64,000 nucleotides of DNA. Source: Candidatus Methanoperedens sp. GTDB taxonomy: Archaea; Halobacteriota; Methanosarcinia; Methanosarcinales; Methanoperedenaceae. How positions within the stretch are numbered: the first letter of the stretch is position 1; every line of letters starts with the position of its first letter. Below the pieces are notes generated by a model, which searched no databases, was not told the origin of the DNA, and saw nothing but the letters and a program-made list of their open reading frames with translations. This document shows positions 16,596 to 24,707 of the stretch, one piece after another. The DNA is taken from contig JAUSDC010000209.1 in assembly GCA_030650845.1 (NCBI GenBank), forward strand, positions 16,473 to 80,472, given 5' to 3'. The position numbers and the translations under genes were made by a program.

Positions 16596-17861
16596 CTACC
16601 TTCTTCTTGCCAGAACCACTACCAGTATAGCAGATATCGCGAAAATCAATTCAAACCCGGGCGTCTTTGTGGATGCGGCGGATGATGTTGTTGTTTCTGC
16701 TATCTTTGTTGGATTATGAAGCGCACTGCTAAGGGTGATCTTGCTAAAATCCATGTCAACATGGCACGGTTTGCATGTAAGATCAGGATAGTTCGAGTAT
16801 GGTTTTGCCAGCGAATAGTTGAACTCATCATCTACCATGAAACTATGGCTCCTTTCATCCCACGCTGTCGCAGTCTTCCTGCTCTTTGCCATATGGCAGT
16901 CAAGACACACTGCATTTCCATGCTTCATATTTACTTTCTTAGCATCTGGATAAAGTTTGCTGATAGCTAAATGGCACATTTCGCATACAAGCTCAGTCGG
17001 CTTTAGATAGTCAGAGGTCATGGCATTGTTATCCGTTCCTTTATAATATGAGATAACTGCTGGTTTCATGATGGCTTGCGCATCTTTATCATATTTAGTT
17101 CCAAGATCTGAATAAGATGGATCTGTCGTCTCATGCGGATTATGGCAGTTGATGCAGCTTAATCCATTCTTGTATTTGGCACTATGGCTGAAATCGTTAT
17201 ATTGTACTCTATGTCTTCTTTTTGGGTCAAATGATGTTGTTGTAACTCCAATAGAAGCATCAGTTCTTCCGTGGCAGTCACCACATATTTCTGCAGTCCT
17301 GACGACCTTAATATTAGTTTTTGATGGAGCTATAACATGTTCGCTCCCTTCACCATGGCACCGTTCACATGTGACACCTGGCAATTTCCATGTCCCGCTC
17401 TTAAAAGCATTTGCTCCTGTGAACATCGTTCCAGCAGCATCATAACCGGTCGTGTGGCAGGGTCCGCAGTCGTATCCTACTGTCTTTCCTGATTCGTAAG
17501 CCACGAATTTCTTTTCTACTGCGTTGTATTGTACTGCATCACCAGTTATCACATATCCGCTATTGTTAACCCATCTCACCTTCCATTTGCCAGGCCAGGT
17601 GAATTTAAGATCGTTCTGGTTGATGCCATCTGGAACCGGGTATCCTCCTGCGATCGCAACTTTCGCATCCACAATGGATTTTGAATGCAGCGAATTCTCC
17701 CACTGCGCATATTTTTCCGAATGGCAAGTTTTACATTTTTCAGGCCCTACATAAGCTCCTGAAGCAATTGATGTCATGAAAACAAACATCAATATTACCG
17801 GAATTATTCCTTTTGATTTAATCCACACAATTATCACCTTTTTATTTTTCAACCAGTCCAA
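16596..17861 (-). CDS. Octaheme c-type cytochrome with PGF-CTERM anchor
   Basis: The 421-residue protein has a signal peptide/N-terminal helix (about residues 19-36), eight CxxCH heme motifs starting at residues 43, 132, 165, 193, 236, 293, 319 and 363, and several distal His candidates. The tail has PGF (401-403), a hydrophobic helix and ARRR, the PGF-CTERM signal processed by archaeosortase A in euryarchaea, which would anchor it to the outer face of the membrane through a lipid. Before the tail is a Ser/Thr-rich stretch suitable for a glycosylated stalk. An extracellular electron-transfer role is likely; the first CKTCHSEKYAQWENS resembles cytochrome c554/nitrite-reductase-like multihemes. 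It is monocistronic and divergent from the next gene. Confidence 0.92.
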   Translation of the reverse strand: MDWLKNKKVIIVWIKSKGIIPVILMFVFMTSIASGAYVGPEKCKTCHSEKYAQWENSLHSKSIVDAKVAIAGGYPVPDGINQNDLKFTWPGKWKVRWVNNSGYVITGDAVQYNAVEKKFVAYESGKTVGYDCGPCHTTGYDAAGTMFTGANAFKSGTWKLPGVTCERCHGEGSEHVIAPSKTNIKVVRTAEICGDCHGRTDASIGVTTTSFDPKRRHRVQYNDFSHSAKYKNGLSCINCHNPHETTDPSYSDLGTKYDKDAQAIMKPAVISYYKGTDNNAMTSDYLKPTELVCEMCHLAISKLYPDAKKVNMKHGNAVCLDCHMAKSRKTATAWDERSHSFMVDDEFNYSLAKPYSNYPDLTCKPCHVDMDFSKITLSSALHNPTKIAETTTSSAASTKTPGFELIFAISAILVVVLARRR

Positions 17862-18018
17862 CTGGATTATCTGATATTATGTCGTGTATGATATATATCT
17901 TTTCATAAGAATTTATTAATTACTGGAAGAATGCTTATCAGGCGTGATTTATAAAGTTAATTTAAAGGTAATATTTATTATGATATAGATAAATTACCGA
18001 TAATGAGGCTTGAAGATT

Positions 18019-18915
18019 ATGGGAATGTTTGATACAATATATTTTGAAAAGCCGTATGAATGCCCTGTTTGCAATGGAAAGATCGACTCTGTTCAGGTCA
18101 AGGATTTTGAGAACATGCTGGAAAATTATCATATTGGTGACTGCGTGGGGCATGCAGAAGATGTGAGGATCATTAAAGATGAACTTTATTGTGACAAATG
18201 CAAATTCACAGGACAGAATGTATTTATCGCAGTGGATAGGGGAATTCTGATTGGAACTTCTTTGAGACTTGATGAGGCAAGGAAGCTCCTGGACAGTATG
18301 GGTTTTGAAAAGCTCGCTCTGTGGTATCATGATCTCTATAAAAGATTTATCAATGAACGAAATGAAAAAAATATATACTGGAGGTTTCTCAAAGACCTCA
18401 GGGAATGGTACGGTGAAAAACTGTACGAAAAACCGCCTACCGGGTTATCAGCATTGCATTTCTGGAATATGAGCGATCTTAAAGGGGCAAAAGATCCTGT
18501 TGAATCTATTGAAAGGTTCCTGTCTTACAGAAATATAATAGAAGCTCTTAATGAACTCAGGGATGAGGGGCTTGAAGTTCTTGATATTTATTATCCTGAA
18601 GAAATGATGCCGGGGGAAGAGAGCTGGTCAGTGGATGTCTATAATGATGAACTAAATGAACGTTGTGACCTCAACTGGACATGGACAATCATCAACAAAA
18701 AGCAGCTTGAGGCAGAAGGTGAAAAAGAAGATGAACTGGCTGAGTGGAATATCGTGGTTGACGAGCCGTTCTCTGAAGCAGTGGTGGTGGAGGCTGTGAG
18801 GAAGTGGCTGGAGAACAGGCGCTATGAATTCGGGGTAAGGATGGTTGAAATGGAGAAAGCAAGGGGATCCGGGCTTGTAAAGAAATTGCGGGAAAGATCA
18901 GAAGAGAAGAATTAA
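18019..18915 (+). CDS. Hypothetical zinc-ribbon-like protein
   Basis: A protein of about 298 residues starting MGMFDTIYF, with CPVCNGK near the N-terminus and CDKCKFTG about 45 residues later, forming a likely CxxC...CxxC zinc site. The rest is acidic and helical (repeated Glu/Lys runs, WSVDVYNDELNERCDLNWTWTI). ATG at 18019 is favoured over the TTG at 18010 because GAGG at 18005-18008 gives a ribosome site at proper distance. It is divergent from the octaheme cytochrome and its stop overlaps the convergent UbiA gene by 4 nt. Phage tail-like or DUF homologies were considered but none is clear. Function unknown. Confidence 0.6.
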   Translation: MGMFDTIYFEKPYECPVCNGKIDSVQVKDFENMLENYHIGDCVGHAEDVRIIKDELYCDKCKFTGQNVFIAVDRGILIGTSLRLDEARKLLDSMGFEKLALWYHDLYKRFINERNEKNIYWRFLKDLREWYGEKLYEKPPTGLSALHFWNMSDLKGAKDPVESIERFLSYRNIIEALNELRDEGLEVLDIYYPEEMMPGEESWSVDVYNDELNERCDLNWTWTIINKKQLEAEGEKEDELAEWNIVVDEPFSEAVVVEAVRKWLENRRYEFGVRMVEMEKARGSGLVKKLRERSEEKN

Positions 18916-19793
18916 GGTATCGCCAGCATCACATCCACCGCAGTAAAAACCAGCATGCTCAAACTCACCGCAGCATTCACATTAAAGAAAGCCACAGGAA
19001 TGCTGGTAAAATTATCAGCTTTAACAAGCGTATGCTCAAACCATATCAGCGCAGCGATAACCACAATCCCAACCTTAAAAACAACCCCCAGATGCAGCAC
19101 GAACATCAAACCGATAAGCAGCGCAAGCATCAGGATATGCGACACGAACGAAAACAACAAAGCATTCTTGACTCCAAAAAATGAAGGCACTGAATATAGC
19201 CCCTCTTTCGTATCAAAATCAAGATCGAGCAGAGAATATATGATGTCAAATCCCCCTACCCAGAAAGTAACCGCAAAAAGCAGCAGCAGCATTGCGAATT
19301 CTGATGAGCCGAACGGAAAGTTGATAATGCCCGTAACCGCAAGCCATCCTCCCACGGGCGCATATCCCAGGTTCAGCCCGAGCACGAAATGTGATACAGG
19401 ACTGAACCTTTTGAGGTAGGGATATATGATCGAAGTTATGGGGATAATGGGCGAAAGCAGGAAGCAGAGCCAGTTCAATTGATATGAGGAAAAGAACAAC
19501 AGGAAATATGATACAATTATGATAATCCAAACCTCTTTCAAAGAGATCTTTCCCGAAGGCAATTCGCGACCTGCTGTCCTTGGATTTCTTGCGTCAATAT
19601 CTTTATCGATTAGATTGTTCAATGCCATGGCTGCACTCCTTGCCCCAAGGAACGCAAGCCCGACCCAGAGCAATATACGCAGTTCAGGCATGCCCCAACT
19701 TGCAATGAAAGCGCCAAGATACGCGAAGGGTATGGCGAACACAGTATGCTTGAGCACCACGAAATCCGAATATAGTTTAATTTTGGATAGCAT
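18912..19793 (-). CDS. ubiA: UbiA-family polyprenyltransferase
   Basis: A 293-residue integral membrane prenyltransferase with about eight hydrophobic helices. The two catalytic aspartate motifs are visible: NNLIDKDIDARNPRTAGR near residue 60 and DIIYSLLDLDFDTKEGLYS near residue 185, which bind Mg-prenyl diphosphate. Members attach an isoprenoid chain to an aromatic ring; in this context menaquinone (futalosine route) is the likely product, since the likely ANME-2d-like host uses menaquinone, but digeranylgeranylglyceryl phosphate synthase and other UbiA branches are alternatives. A GTG one codon upstream is an alternative start. It converges on the zinc-ribbon-like gene and diverges from the GPN GTPase. 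Confidence 0.85.
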   Translation of the reverse strand: MLSKIKLYSDFVVLKHTVFAIPFAYLGAFIASWGMPELRILLWVGLAFLGARSAAMALNNLIDKDIDARNPRTAGRELPSGKISLKEVWIIIIVSYFLLFFSSYQLNWLCFLLSPIIPITSIIYPYLKRFSPVSHFVLGLNLGYAPVGGWLAVTGIINFPFGSSEFAMLLLLFAVTFWVGGFDIIYSLLDLDFDTKEGLYSVPSFFGVKNALLFSFVSHILMLALLIGLMFVLHLGVVFKVGIVVIAALIWFEHTLVKADNFTSIPVAFFNVNAAVSLSMLVFTAVDVMLAIP

Positions 19794-19837
19794 CACAACT
19801 CTTTTCTCTGATCATCGATATTACTCCCCAGATACAA

Positions 19838-20602
19838 ATGATTAACCTTTACTTTATCGGCTCAGCAGGAAGCGGCAAGTCCACACTCACTGGCGCCTTC
19901 CTTGGATGGATGCAGGGACAGGGATTTGATGCTGTAACAGTGAACCTTGACCCGGGCATCGAGAACGCGCCATACGTTCCTGATGTGGATATCAGGGATT
20001 GGATAAAGCTCAAGGAAATAATGGAAGATTATGAAGTGGGACCTAACGGGGCTCAGATAATCGCCGCGGACATGCTGGCACTCAATATTGTTGAGATGAA
20101 AGAGATAATAGAAAGCTTTGAAACTGATTACGTTATTTTTGACACTCCAGGTCAGATGGAACTTTTCACGCTCAGACAGTCAGGAAAAGTGCTTGTTGAT
20201 TCTTTCGGCGCTGACAGATCCATAATCGGATACCTCTATGACCCGGTCATATCAAAAACACCCTCGGGTTTTATCACATTGATGCTTCAGGCAGCCTCTG
20301 TTCAGGTCAGGTTCAATGTCCCTTTCATGGGTATTCTTACAAAATCCGATCTCCTGAAAGATGAGGAACGCAAAGAAATAATTGAATGGAGCCAGGACTT
20401 CATGGAACTTGACAGCGCTATACATGAAGAGATGCCAACGCTTCGCAATCAGTTAAACATAGAGTTCCTATCAGCCCTTATGTCATTCGATAAAGGGCAG
20501 AAATTGCTGCCATCTTCATCTACATATGGATCAGGTATGGAAGATATTTACAATACAGTCCAGCAGATATTTTATGGTGGCGAAGACCTGAGCCGGGATT
20601 AA
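19838..20602 (+). CDS. GPN-loop GTPase
   Basis: A 254-residue archaeal GPN GTPase. It has the P-loop GSAGSGKST (8-16), the family-defining Gly-Pro-Asn at 68-70 (EVGPNGAQ), the Walker B/DTPGQMELF and the base-specifying TKSD. Archaeal homologues form homodimers, and the eukaryotic relatives assist nuclear import and assembly of RNA polymerase II; a role in complex assembly in archaea is inferred. Start ATG at 19838 gives a family-typical N-terminus. It is divergent from UbiA, with 44 nt between starts. Confidence 0.93.
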   Translation: MINLYFIGSAGSGKSTLTGAFLGWMQGQGFDAVTVNLDPGIENAPYVPDVDIRDWIKLKEIMEDYEVGPNGAQIIAADMLALNIVEMKEIIESFETDYVIFDTPGQMELFTLRQSGKVLVDSFGADRSIIGYLYDPVISKTPSGFITLMLQAASVQVRFNVPFMGILTKSDLLKDEERKEIIEWSQDFMELDSAIHEEMPTLRNQLNIEFLSALMSFDKGQKLLPSSSTYGSGMEDIYNTVQQIFYGGEDLSRD

Positions 20603-20651
20603 ATCGCTCCCTCAAATATAATTTAAATCTCATAATCATCATAGAGACAAC

Positions 20652-20666
20652 AGTTATATAATATAA
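20652..20666 (+). promoter_or_regulatory. TATA-rich promoter upstream of the 71-aa gene and lipoate ligase genes
   Basis: GTTATATAATATAAC lies about 70 nt before the ATG at 20722 and about 340 nt before the lipoate ligase genes. It is a strong archaeal TATA-like sequence and the only obvious promoter for this group. Confidence 0.4.
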
Positions 20667-20721
20667 CGATTAAATGTTTCAATTACTGTAGTACGATACT
20701 ATCTACAGATGGAGGAAACGT

Positions 20722-20937
20722 ATGAAGATTAGACCCGTATCAGGTTGCGTCGTTGGCAAAGGAATTTTCGCATCTTTTGCCCATTATGAGAAAAACGACA
20801 TCCTGCCCCTGCGCCTTGTGACCGAGTGCAGACAAAAATACTCAAAGAATTGCAGTATTGATCTCTGCCCGAGATTCAAATTCGGTCTACTGGGTTCGCA
20901 CAATATTTCGTGGCAGAATGAAGGCGCCAGAATGTAA
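20722..20937 (+). CDS. Small protein of unknown function upstream of lipoate ligase
   Basis: A 71-residue protein starting MKIRPVSGCVVGKGIF, with four cysteines (about residues 9, 36, 44, 49; CRQKYSKNCSIDLC) and a basic composition. A perfect ribosome site GGAGGAAACGT precedes the ATG. It is followed at once by a hairpin with a T-run, overlapping the stop, and then the lipoate ligase genes. The spaced Cys residues suggest metal binding. It belongs to no family I can name. Confidence 0.6.
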   Translation: MKIRPVSGCVVGKGIFASFAHYEKNDILPLRLVTECRQKYSKNCSIDLCPRFKFGLLGSHNISWQNEGARM

Positions 20938-20960
20938 AAATTCTGCGCCTATATTTTTTT
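20922..20960 (+). terminator. Hairpin with T-run after the 71-aa gene
   Basis: AGGCGCCAGAAT and ATTCTGCGCCT form a stem (one bulged base) around the loop GTAAAA, followed by TATATTTTTTTATATT. It overlaps the stop codon of the small gene and could limit read-through into the lipoate ligase genes. Confidence 0.6.
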
Positions 20961-21002
20961 ATATTATCACAACATCTTCTGCAATCAAAAGGAGCAACAG
21001 CT

Positions 21003-21293
21003 ATGGAAATATTGAAAACAAAACCCGGCATCCACAAAGCCAGAGGCGGACTTATCAGATCATTTGTATTTGTTGAAAATGGAATATTAAAAGACATAAC
21101 TATCTCAGGGGATTTTTTCCTTTTCCCTGAAGAAGCGATCTTCAAGATACTTGAAAACCTGAAAGGAACACCTGTAAAGCGTGAGGAATTGCTGAAAAAT
21201 ATCGAAGATACTTATGCAAAAGAGAAGATCCAGTCCCCCGGGACAGCACCTTCTGATTTCACTGAATCCATAATGAAAGCCCTGGAGGCGTAA
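21003..21293 (+). CDS. lplB: Lipoate-protein ligase accessory (C-terminal) domain as separate subunit
   Basis: A 96-residue protein equivalent to the C-terminal domain of bacterial LplA (GGLIRSFVFVENGILKDI, ISGDFFLFPEEAIFKILENLKG). In Thermoplasma acidophilum the ligase is split into LplA and a separate LplB needed for lipoate activation, and this matches that arrangement. The gene comes first, 2 nt before the catalytic subunit gene, so the two are coupled. It allows ligation of free lipoate to E2 or GcvH-type lipoyl domains; no target protein is in the window. Confidence 0.85.
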   Translation: MEILKTKPGIHKARGGLIRSFVFVENGILKDITISGDFFLFPEEAIFKILENLKGTPVKREELLKNIEDTYAKEKIQSPGTAPSDFTESIMKALEA

Positions 21294-21295
21294 TA

Positions 21296-22039
21296 ATGGA
21301 ACAATGGCGGTTCATAGATTTCGGGCTTGTGGACATACGCGACATGATGGCTATGGATGAGGCAATATTGAAGGGCGATGGGGACAACACCTTCTTTTTC
21401 TGGACTCCAAAAAAATCTATAATACTTGGTTTTTTCCAGAAAGCAGAAGTTGAGCTGGATCTTTCCAAATGCAAGGACTATACCATCACGCGGCGAATAA
21501 GCGGCGGCGGGATAGCGTTCTCAGATGACAGGTGCAGGCAGATAAACTACGGCGTTGTTGGGACTATAGACAACGACCTTTTCCCGCTTGATATAATTGA
21601 ATCGTATAAACAGGTATGCGGCGTTCTTATTGATACGCTTGTGCATTACGGTCTTAATGCCGCTTTTCGTCCCATCAATGATGTCACCGTGGACAACAAG
21701 AAAATATCCGGGAACGCCCAGACGCGCTGGGAAGGAAAGCTGCTCCAGAACGGGACATTGCTGCTTGATTTTGACATTGAGGAAATGCTCAGGATCGCTA
21801 ACATCCCAAAGGAAAAGTTCCTTGATAAAAAAATTGCTTCTATCAGGGAAGGGCTGACATGGCTTGACAGGGAACTTGGCGAACAGCGCGACATGGAAGA
21901 AGTCAGGAACGTAATGAAGAAAAAATTCGAAGAGCGTTTCCATGTAAGATTAAAAACTGGAACTCTAAGCAGTAATGAAAAAGAACTGACCAAGAATTTC
22001 CTGCCAAAATATTATTCCCCTGAATGGGTCTATCGCTGA
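21296..22039 (+). CDS. lplA: Lipoate-protein ligase A catalytic subunit
   Basis: A 247-residue BPL/LplA-family enzyme that makes lipoyl-AMP and transfers lipoate to lysine. It has RRISGGGIAFSDD (the RRxSGGG lipoate-binding loop), INYGVVGT, and the Lys in DVTVDNKKISGNAQTR that contacts the adenylate. It lacks the C-terminal accessory domain, supplied by the preceding gene. The last base of its TGA stop (22037-22039) is the A of the next ATG (22039-22041), a coupled overlap. An octanoyltransferase or biotin ligase was considered; the SGGG loop and the separate accessory subunit favour LplA. Confidence 0.9.
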   Translation: MEQWRFIDFGLVDIRDMMAMDEAILKGDGDNTFFFWTPKKSIILGFFQKAEVELDLSKCKDYTITRRISGGGIAFSDDRCRQINYGVVGTIDNDLFPLDIIESYKQVCGVLIDTLVHYGLNAAFRPINDVTVDNKKISGNAQTRWEGKLLQNGTLLLDFDIEEMLRIANIPKEKFLDKKIASIREGLTWLDRELGEQRDMEEVRNVMKKKFEERFHVRLKTGTLSSNEKELTKNFLPKYYSPEWVYR

Positions 22040-23073
22040 TGGAACATGACGTAATTGTCATAGGTGCTGGACCTGCGGGTTCTGTTACAGCTGCATTAGT
22101 AGCCAGCGCCGGTTATCGTGTGCTTGTGCTAGAAAAAAATACTTCCTGCAGGTCGCCCTGCGCGGGTTACATCAGCAATAACATCAATTTTGAAATCCCC
22201 GATAACAGTGTTGTACAGTCAAGGATCACGAAAATGCGCACGTATTTTCCAGACCTATCTTTCCACGATTTTGAATTGAACGGGTTTGTGGTAAACAGGT
22301 CTTTGTTCGATATGGGGCTGGCCAGGAAAGCAATAGATGAAGGCGCTATTATAAGATGGGGTTCATCTCTTCAGGAACTTGTTACAGGAGGCGTAAAATT
22401 TCGAGAAGGTGTTGCCATGGGAAAAATTATTGTGGGTGCCGACGGTGTTTTTTCAAAAACTGCATCACTTTCAGGATTTAAGAAGCAAAGATTCGCAGTT
22501 TGTGCTCAGTATCATTTGAAAGGAATAAACCCGCTTTCGCATACATGTGAGATATTCTTTAACCAGGAATACGCACCCGGTGGATATGTCTGGATATACC
22601 CGACAGGCAAAGATTCTGCAAAAGTGGGGGTGGGGGTGACGCAGGGTTATCCGCGAGCGTATCTTGAAAAATTTATCAGCAGCACCCCTTTTTTAGAACG
22701 CCTTGGTGGAAGAAAGACCGAATATATCACGGGTGCCCTGCCTATAGGGGGTCTTCGAGAGAAGCTCTGCTATGGGAATGTCCTGCTCGTGGGAGACAGC
22801 GCAGGAATGGCAGACCCTGTCACAGGCGCAGGTATCAATAATGCCATACTTGCAGGTGAGATAGCAGGTAAAACAATAATAAAAGCACTTGAAAGTAGTG
22901 ATATGGAGATATTATCAGAATATGAAACAAAGATAAGACGCCTTCTGGAAAGACCGTTTACCAGAGCGCTTGAGAAAAGAAAAATGCTTGATGTTTGTTA
23001 TGCTTCCAACGAGCTATTGCAGGAAAATCTGCCTGAACTCTGGGTAACGTTCAGGCAGTACTGGAATAATTAA
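22039..23073 (+). CDS. Geranylgeranyl reductase-family FAD-dependent oxidoreductase
   Basis: A 344-residue flavoprotein of the geranylgeranyl reductase family. It begins MEHDVIVIGAGPAGSVTA (FAD Rossmann motif), has the substrate-loop GGYVWIYPTGKDSAKVGVGV, which matches the family's YxWxFPK element, and GDSAGMADPVTGAGINNA (second FAD motif). Such enzymes saturate archaeal isoprenoid chains of lipids or quinones. The ATG at 22039 overlaps the lplA stop and is preferred to the upstream in-frame ATG at 22024. Its stop overlaps the next, convergent gene by 4 nt. Whether the substrate is an archaeal lipid or a quinone side chain cannot be told. Confidence 0.87.
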   Translation: MEHDVIVIGAGPAGSVTAALVASAGYRVLVLEKNTSCRSPCAGYISNNINFEIPDNSVVQSRITKMRTYFPDLSFHDFELNGFVVNRSLFDMGLARKAIDEGAIIRWGSSLQELVTGGVKFREGVAMGKIIVGADGVFSKTASLSGFKKQRFAVCAQYHLKGINPLSHTCEIFFNQEYAPGGYVWIYPTGKDSAKVGVGVTQGYPRAYLEKFISSTPFLERLGGRKTEYITGALPIGGLREKLCYGNVLLVGDSAGMADPVTGAGINNAILAGEIAGKTIIKALESSDMEILSEYETKIRRLLERPFTRALEKRKMLDVCYASNELLQENLPELWVTFRQYWNN

Positions 23074-23441
23074 TACTTATATGAATCCGACTCTTCAGAT
23101 ATTTTTCGTTCTTTCTTCAGAGGTTCATCTTTAACGTCAATATCCTGGCTAAGTTCATCACCAGCCTCCCTTATTTTGCCCATACCCTTAGCAATTTTAT
23201 TCAGGGACTTCACAGTTTCCTTTGAGGGTTTTTTTGGCGGGGCTTTTTTCTCCTTTTTCCTCAACCTATATCCAGCCTGAGGCAATCCAGATTTCATTAA
23301 TCCCAGCTCAACTTTTCGTTTATTGATAAGATCACGAATTGGCTGCCTTGCACTTTCAGGCATGCTTTCAAGCATTTTCTCAAGTTTATCAAGAGTTGCA
23401 TCCTTCGGGGTAAGATTTTCAGGTATTATTTCTTCAGTCAT
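23070..23441 (-). CDS. Hypothetical lysine-rich charged protein
   Basis: A 123-residue hydrophilic protein with a long basic central stretch (RLRKKEKKAPPKKPSKE) and an acidic N-terminal segment (MLESMPESARQPIRDL). There are no Cys residues and no membrane helix. It is probably largely disordered or helical, perhaps nucleic-acid binding. Its stop overlaps that of the convergent geranylgeranyl reductase-like gene by 4 nt. No family recognised. Confidence 0.55.
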   Translation of the reverse strand: MTEEIIPENLTPKDATLDKLEKMLESMPESARQPIRDLINKRKVELGLMKSGLPQAGYRLRKKEKKAPPKKPSKETVKSLNKIAKGMGKIREAGDELSQDIDVKDEPLKKERKISEESDSYKY

Positions 23442-23513
23442 TAATGGTGTAAATAACAGATGTTATTATAAAAGTTACGTTGCTTGCCAAAAAACAATAT
23501 CTGTATAAAGAAT

Positions 23514-23603
23514 ATGAAATTCTTAAAAGAGGATATTGTGGGTGGATTATTAAATGCTGTAAGCTTGATCGGTTTGATAATTCTATATCTATACCACTTT
23601 TGA
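23514..23603 (+). CDS. Possible 29-aa single-helix membrane peptide
   Basis: An ATG frame encodes MKFLKEDIVGGLLNAVSLIG then LIILYLYHF, a basic N-terminus followed by one hydrophobic helix. It lies in the gap between two minus-strand genes with no clear ribosome site, and its stop is 4 nt before the cofH stop. It could be a small membrane protein or chance. Confidence 0.25.
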   Translation: MKFLKEDIVGGLLNAVSLIGLIILYLYHF

Positions 23604-23607
23604 TTTT

Positions 23608-24663
23608 TCAGACAGTCTGATAAAGCGTATCGCGCTGCATGGGAATTCTGCCAATTCCCTTAATCAAACTCTTGAATTCCTCTGGCGCCATGTACTCTCC
23701 GTTCGAGGCACCAGCGCTTTTTGAAATATTTTCCTCCATCAATGTCCCACCAAGGTCATTTGCTCCAAAATTCAGGGCTGACTGCGCCATTTTAGGGCCA
23801 AGTTTGACCCAGCTAACCTGAATGTTCCTGATGTAAGGGTATAGTATCACTCTTGCAAGAGCATGCATTTTCAAGTCCTCATTCTCATGCGAAACGCGAT
23901 CACTTTCACCAAGGCGGTTATTTAAATGCATAAATGGAAGCGGGACGAATTCAGTAAACCCACCTGTTTTTTTCTGCATTTCACGGATTATGAACATGTG
24001 ATCGATCCGCTCTTCAAGTGTCTCGATGTGACCGTACATCATGGTAGATGTCGTTGGTATCCCTGTTCTGTGTGCGGTCCTTACAACATCTATCCATTCA
24101 TGCGTTGTGAGTTTGTCAGGACATATCTCTTCTCTCACCCTGTCAGAAAGTATCTCTGCTGCAGTCCCGGGCATAGAGTCAAGACCCGATCTTTTAAGCT
24201 GCGAAAGTGTTTCTTTAATGCTTATATTACTGTTATGCGCTGCATGGAACACCTCCATGGGGGAAAAAGCATGTATATGCAATTCAGGGAATTCCTGCTT
24301 TATCGCTTCAAGTATCTCGCAATAGTTATTGATATCCCAGTCTGGAAGAAGACCTCCCTGGATGCACACCTCGGTGGCATTGATATTTTTTGCATCTCTT
24401 ACCTTATCCAGAATTTCCGGGATAGATAAAATGAATCCGTCATCTTTTCGAAAAGCACAGAACTTGCATGTCCCAACGCACCTGTTCGTAAAATTAATAT
24501 TTCTGTTGATCACATAGGTAACAACGTCCCCGACTGCCTTTTTGCGAAGCATATCTGCAAGCGAAAAAAGATAGGGCGGATCGTTATAGAGGGTCAGAGC
24601 ATCTTCCATCGTGCATTTCCCAACATCGACTCGCCCGAGAATTTCATCCTGGAAGCTCTTCAA
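23608..24663 (-). CDS. cofH: FO synthase subunit 2 (CofH)
   Basis: With CofG this radical SAM enzyme builds 7,8-didemethyl-8-hydroxy-5-deazariboflavin (FO), the core of coenzyme F420. The 351-residue protein has the iron-sulfur motif RCVGTCKFCAF (Cys62, Cys66, Cys69), EVCIQGGLLPDWD, SMPGTAAEIL and NDLGGTLMEENI, all typical of the family. The cofG gene lies 44 nt upstream on the same strand, an operon common in methanogens and ANME archaea. MqnC/MqnE of menaquinone synthesis are close relatives; the neighbouring CofG supports CofH. Confidence 0.94.
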   Translation of the reverse strand: MKSFQDEILGRVDVGKCTMEDALTLYNDPPYLFSLADMLRKKAVGDVVTYVINRNINFTNRCVGTCKFCAFRKDDGFILSIPEILDKVRDAKNINATEVCIQGGLLPDWDINNYCEILEAIKQEFPELHIHAFSPMEVFHAAHNSNISIKETLSQLKRSGLDSMPGTAAEILSDRVREEICPDKLTTHEWIDVVRTAHRTGIPTTSTMMYGHIETLEERIDHMFIIREMQKKTGGFTEFVPLPFMHLNNRLGESDRVSHENEDLKMHALARVILYPYIRNIQVSWVKLGPKMAQSALNFGANDLGGTLMEENISKSAGASNGEYMAPEEFKSLIKGIGRIPMQRDTLYQTV

Positions 24664-24707
24664 TTTTTGTATAGTACCACCTGGATTTTTAAGTCTTAAT
24701 GTAACAC

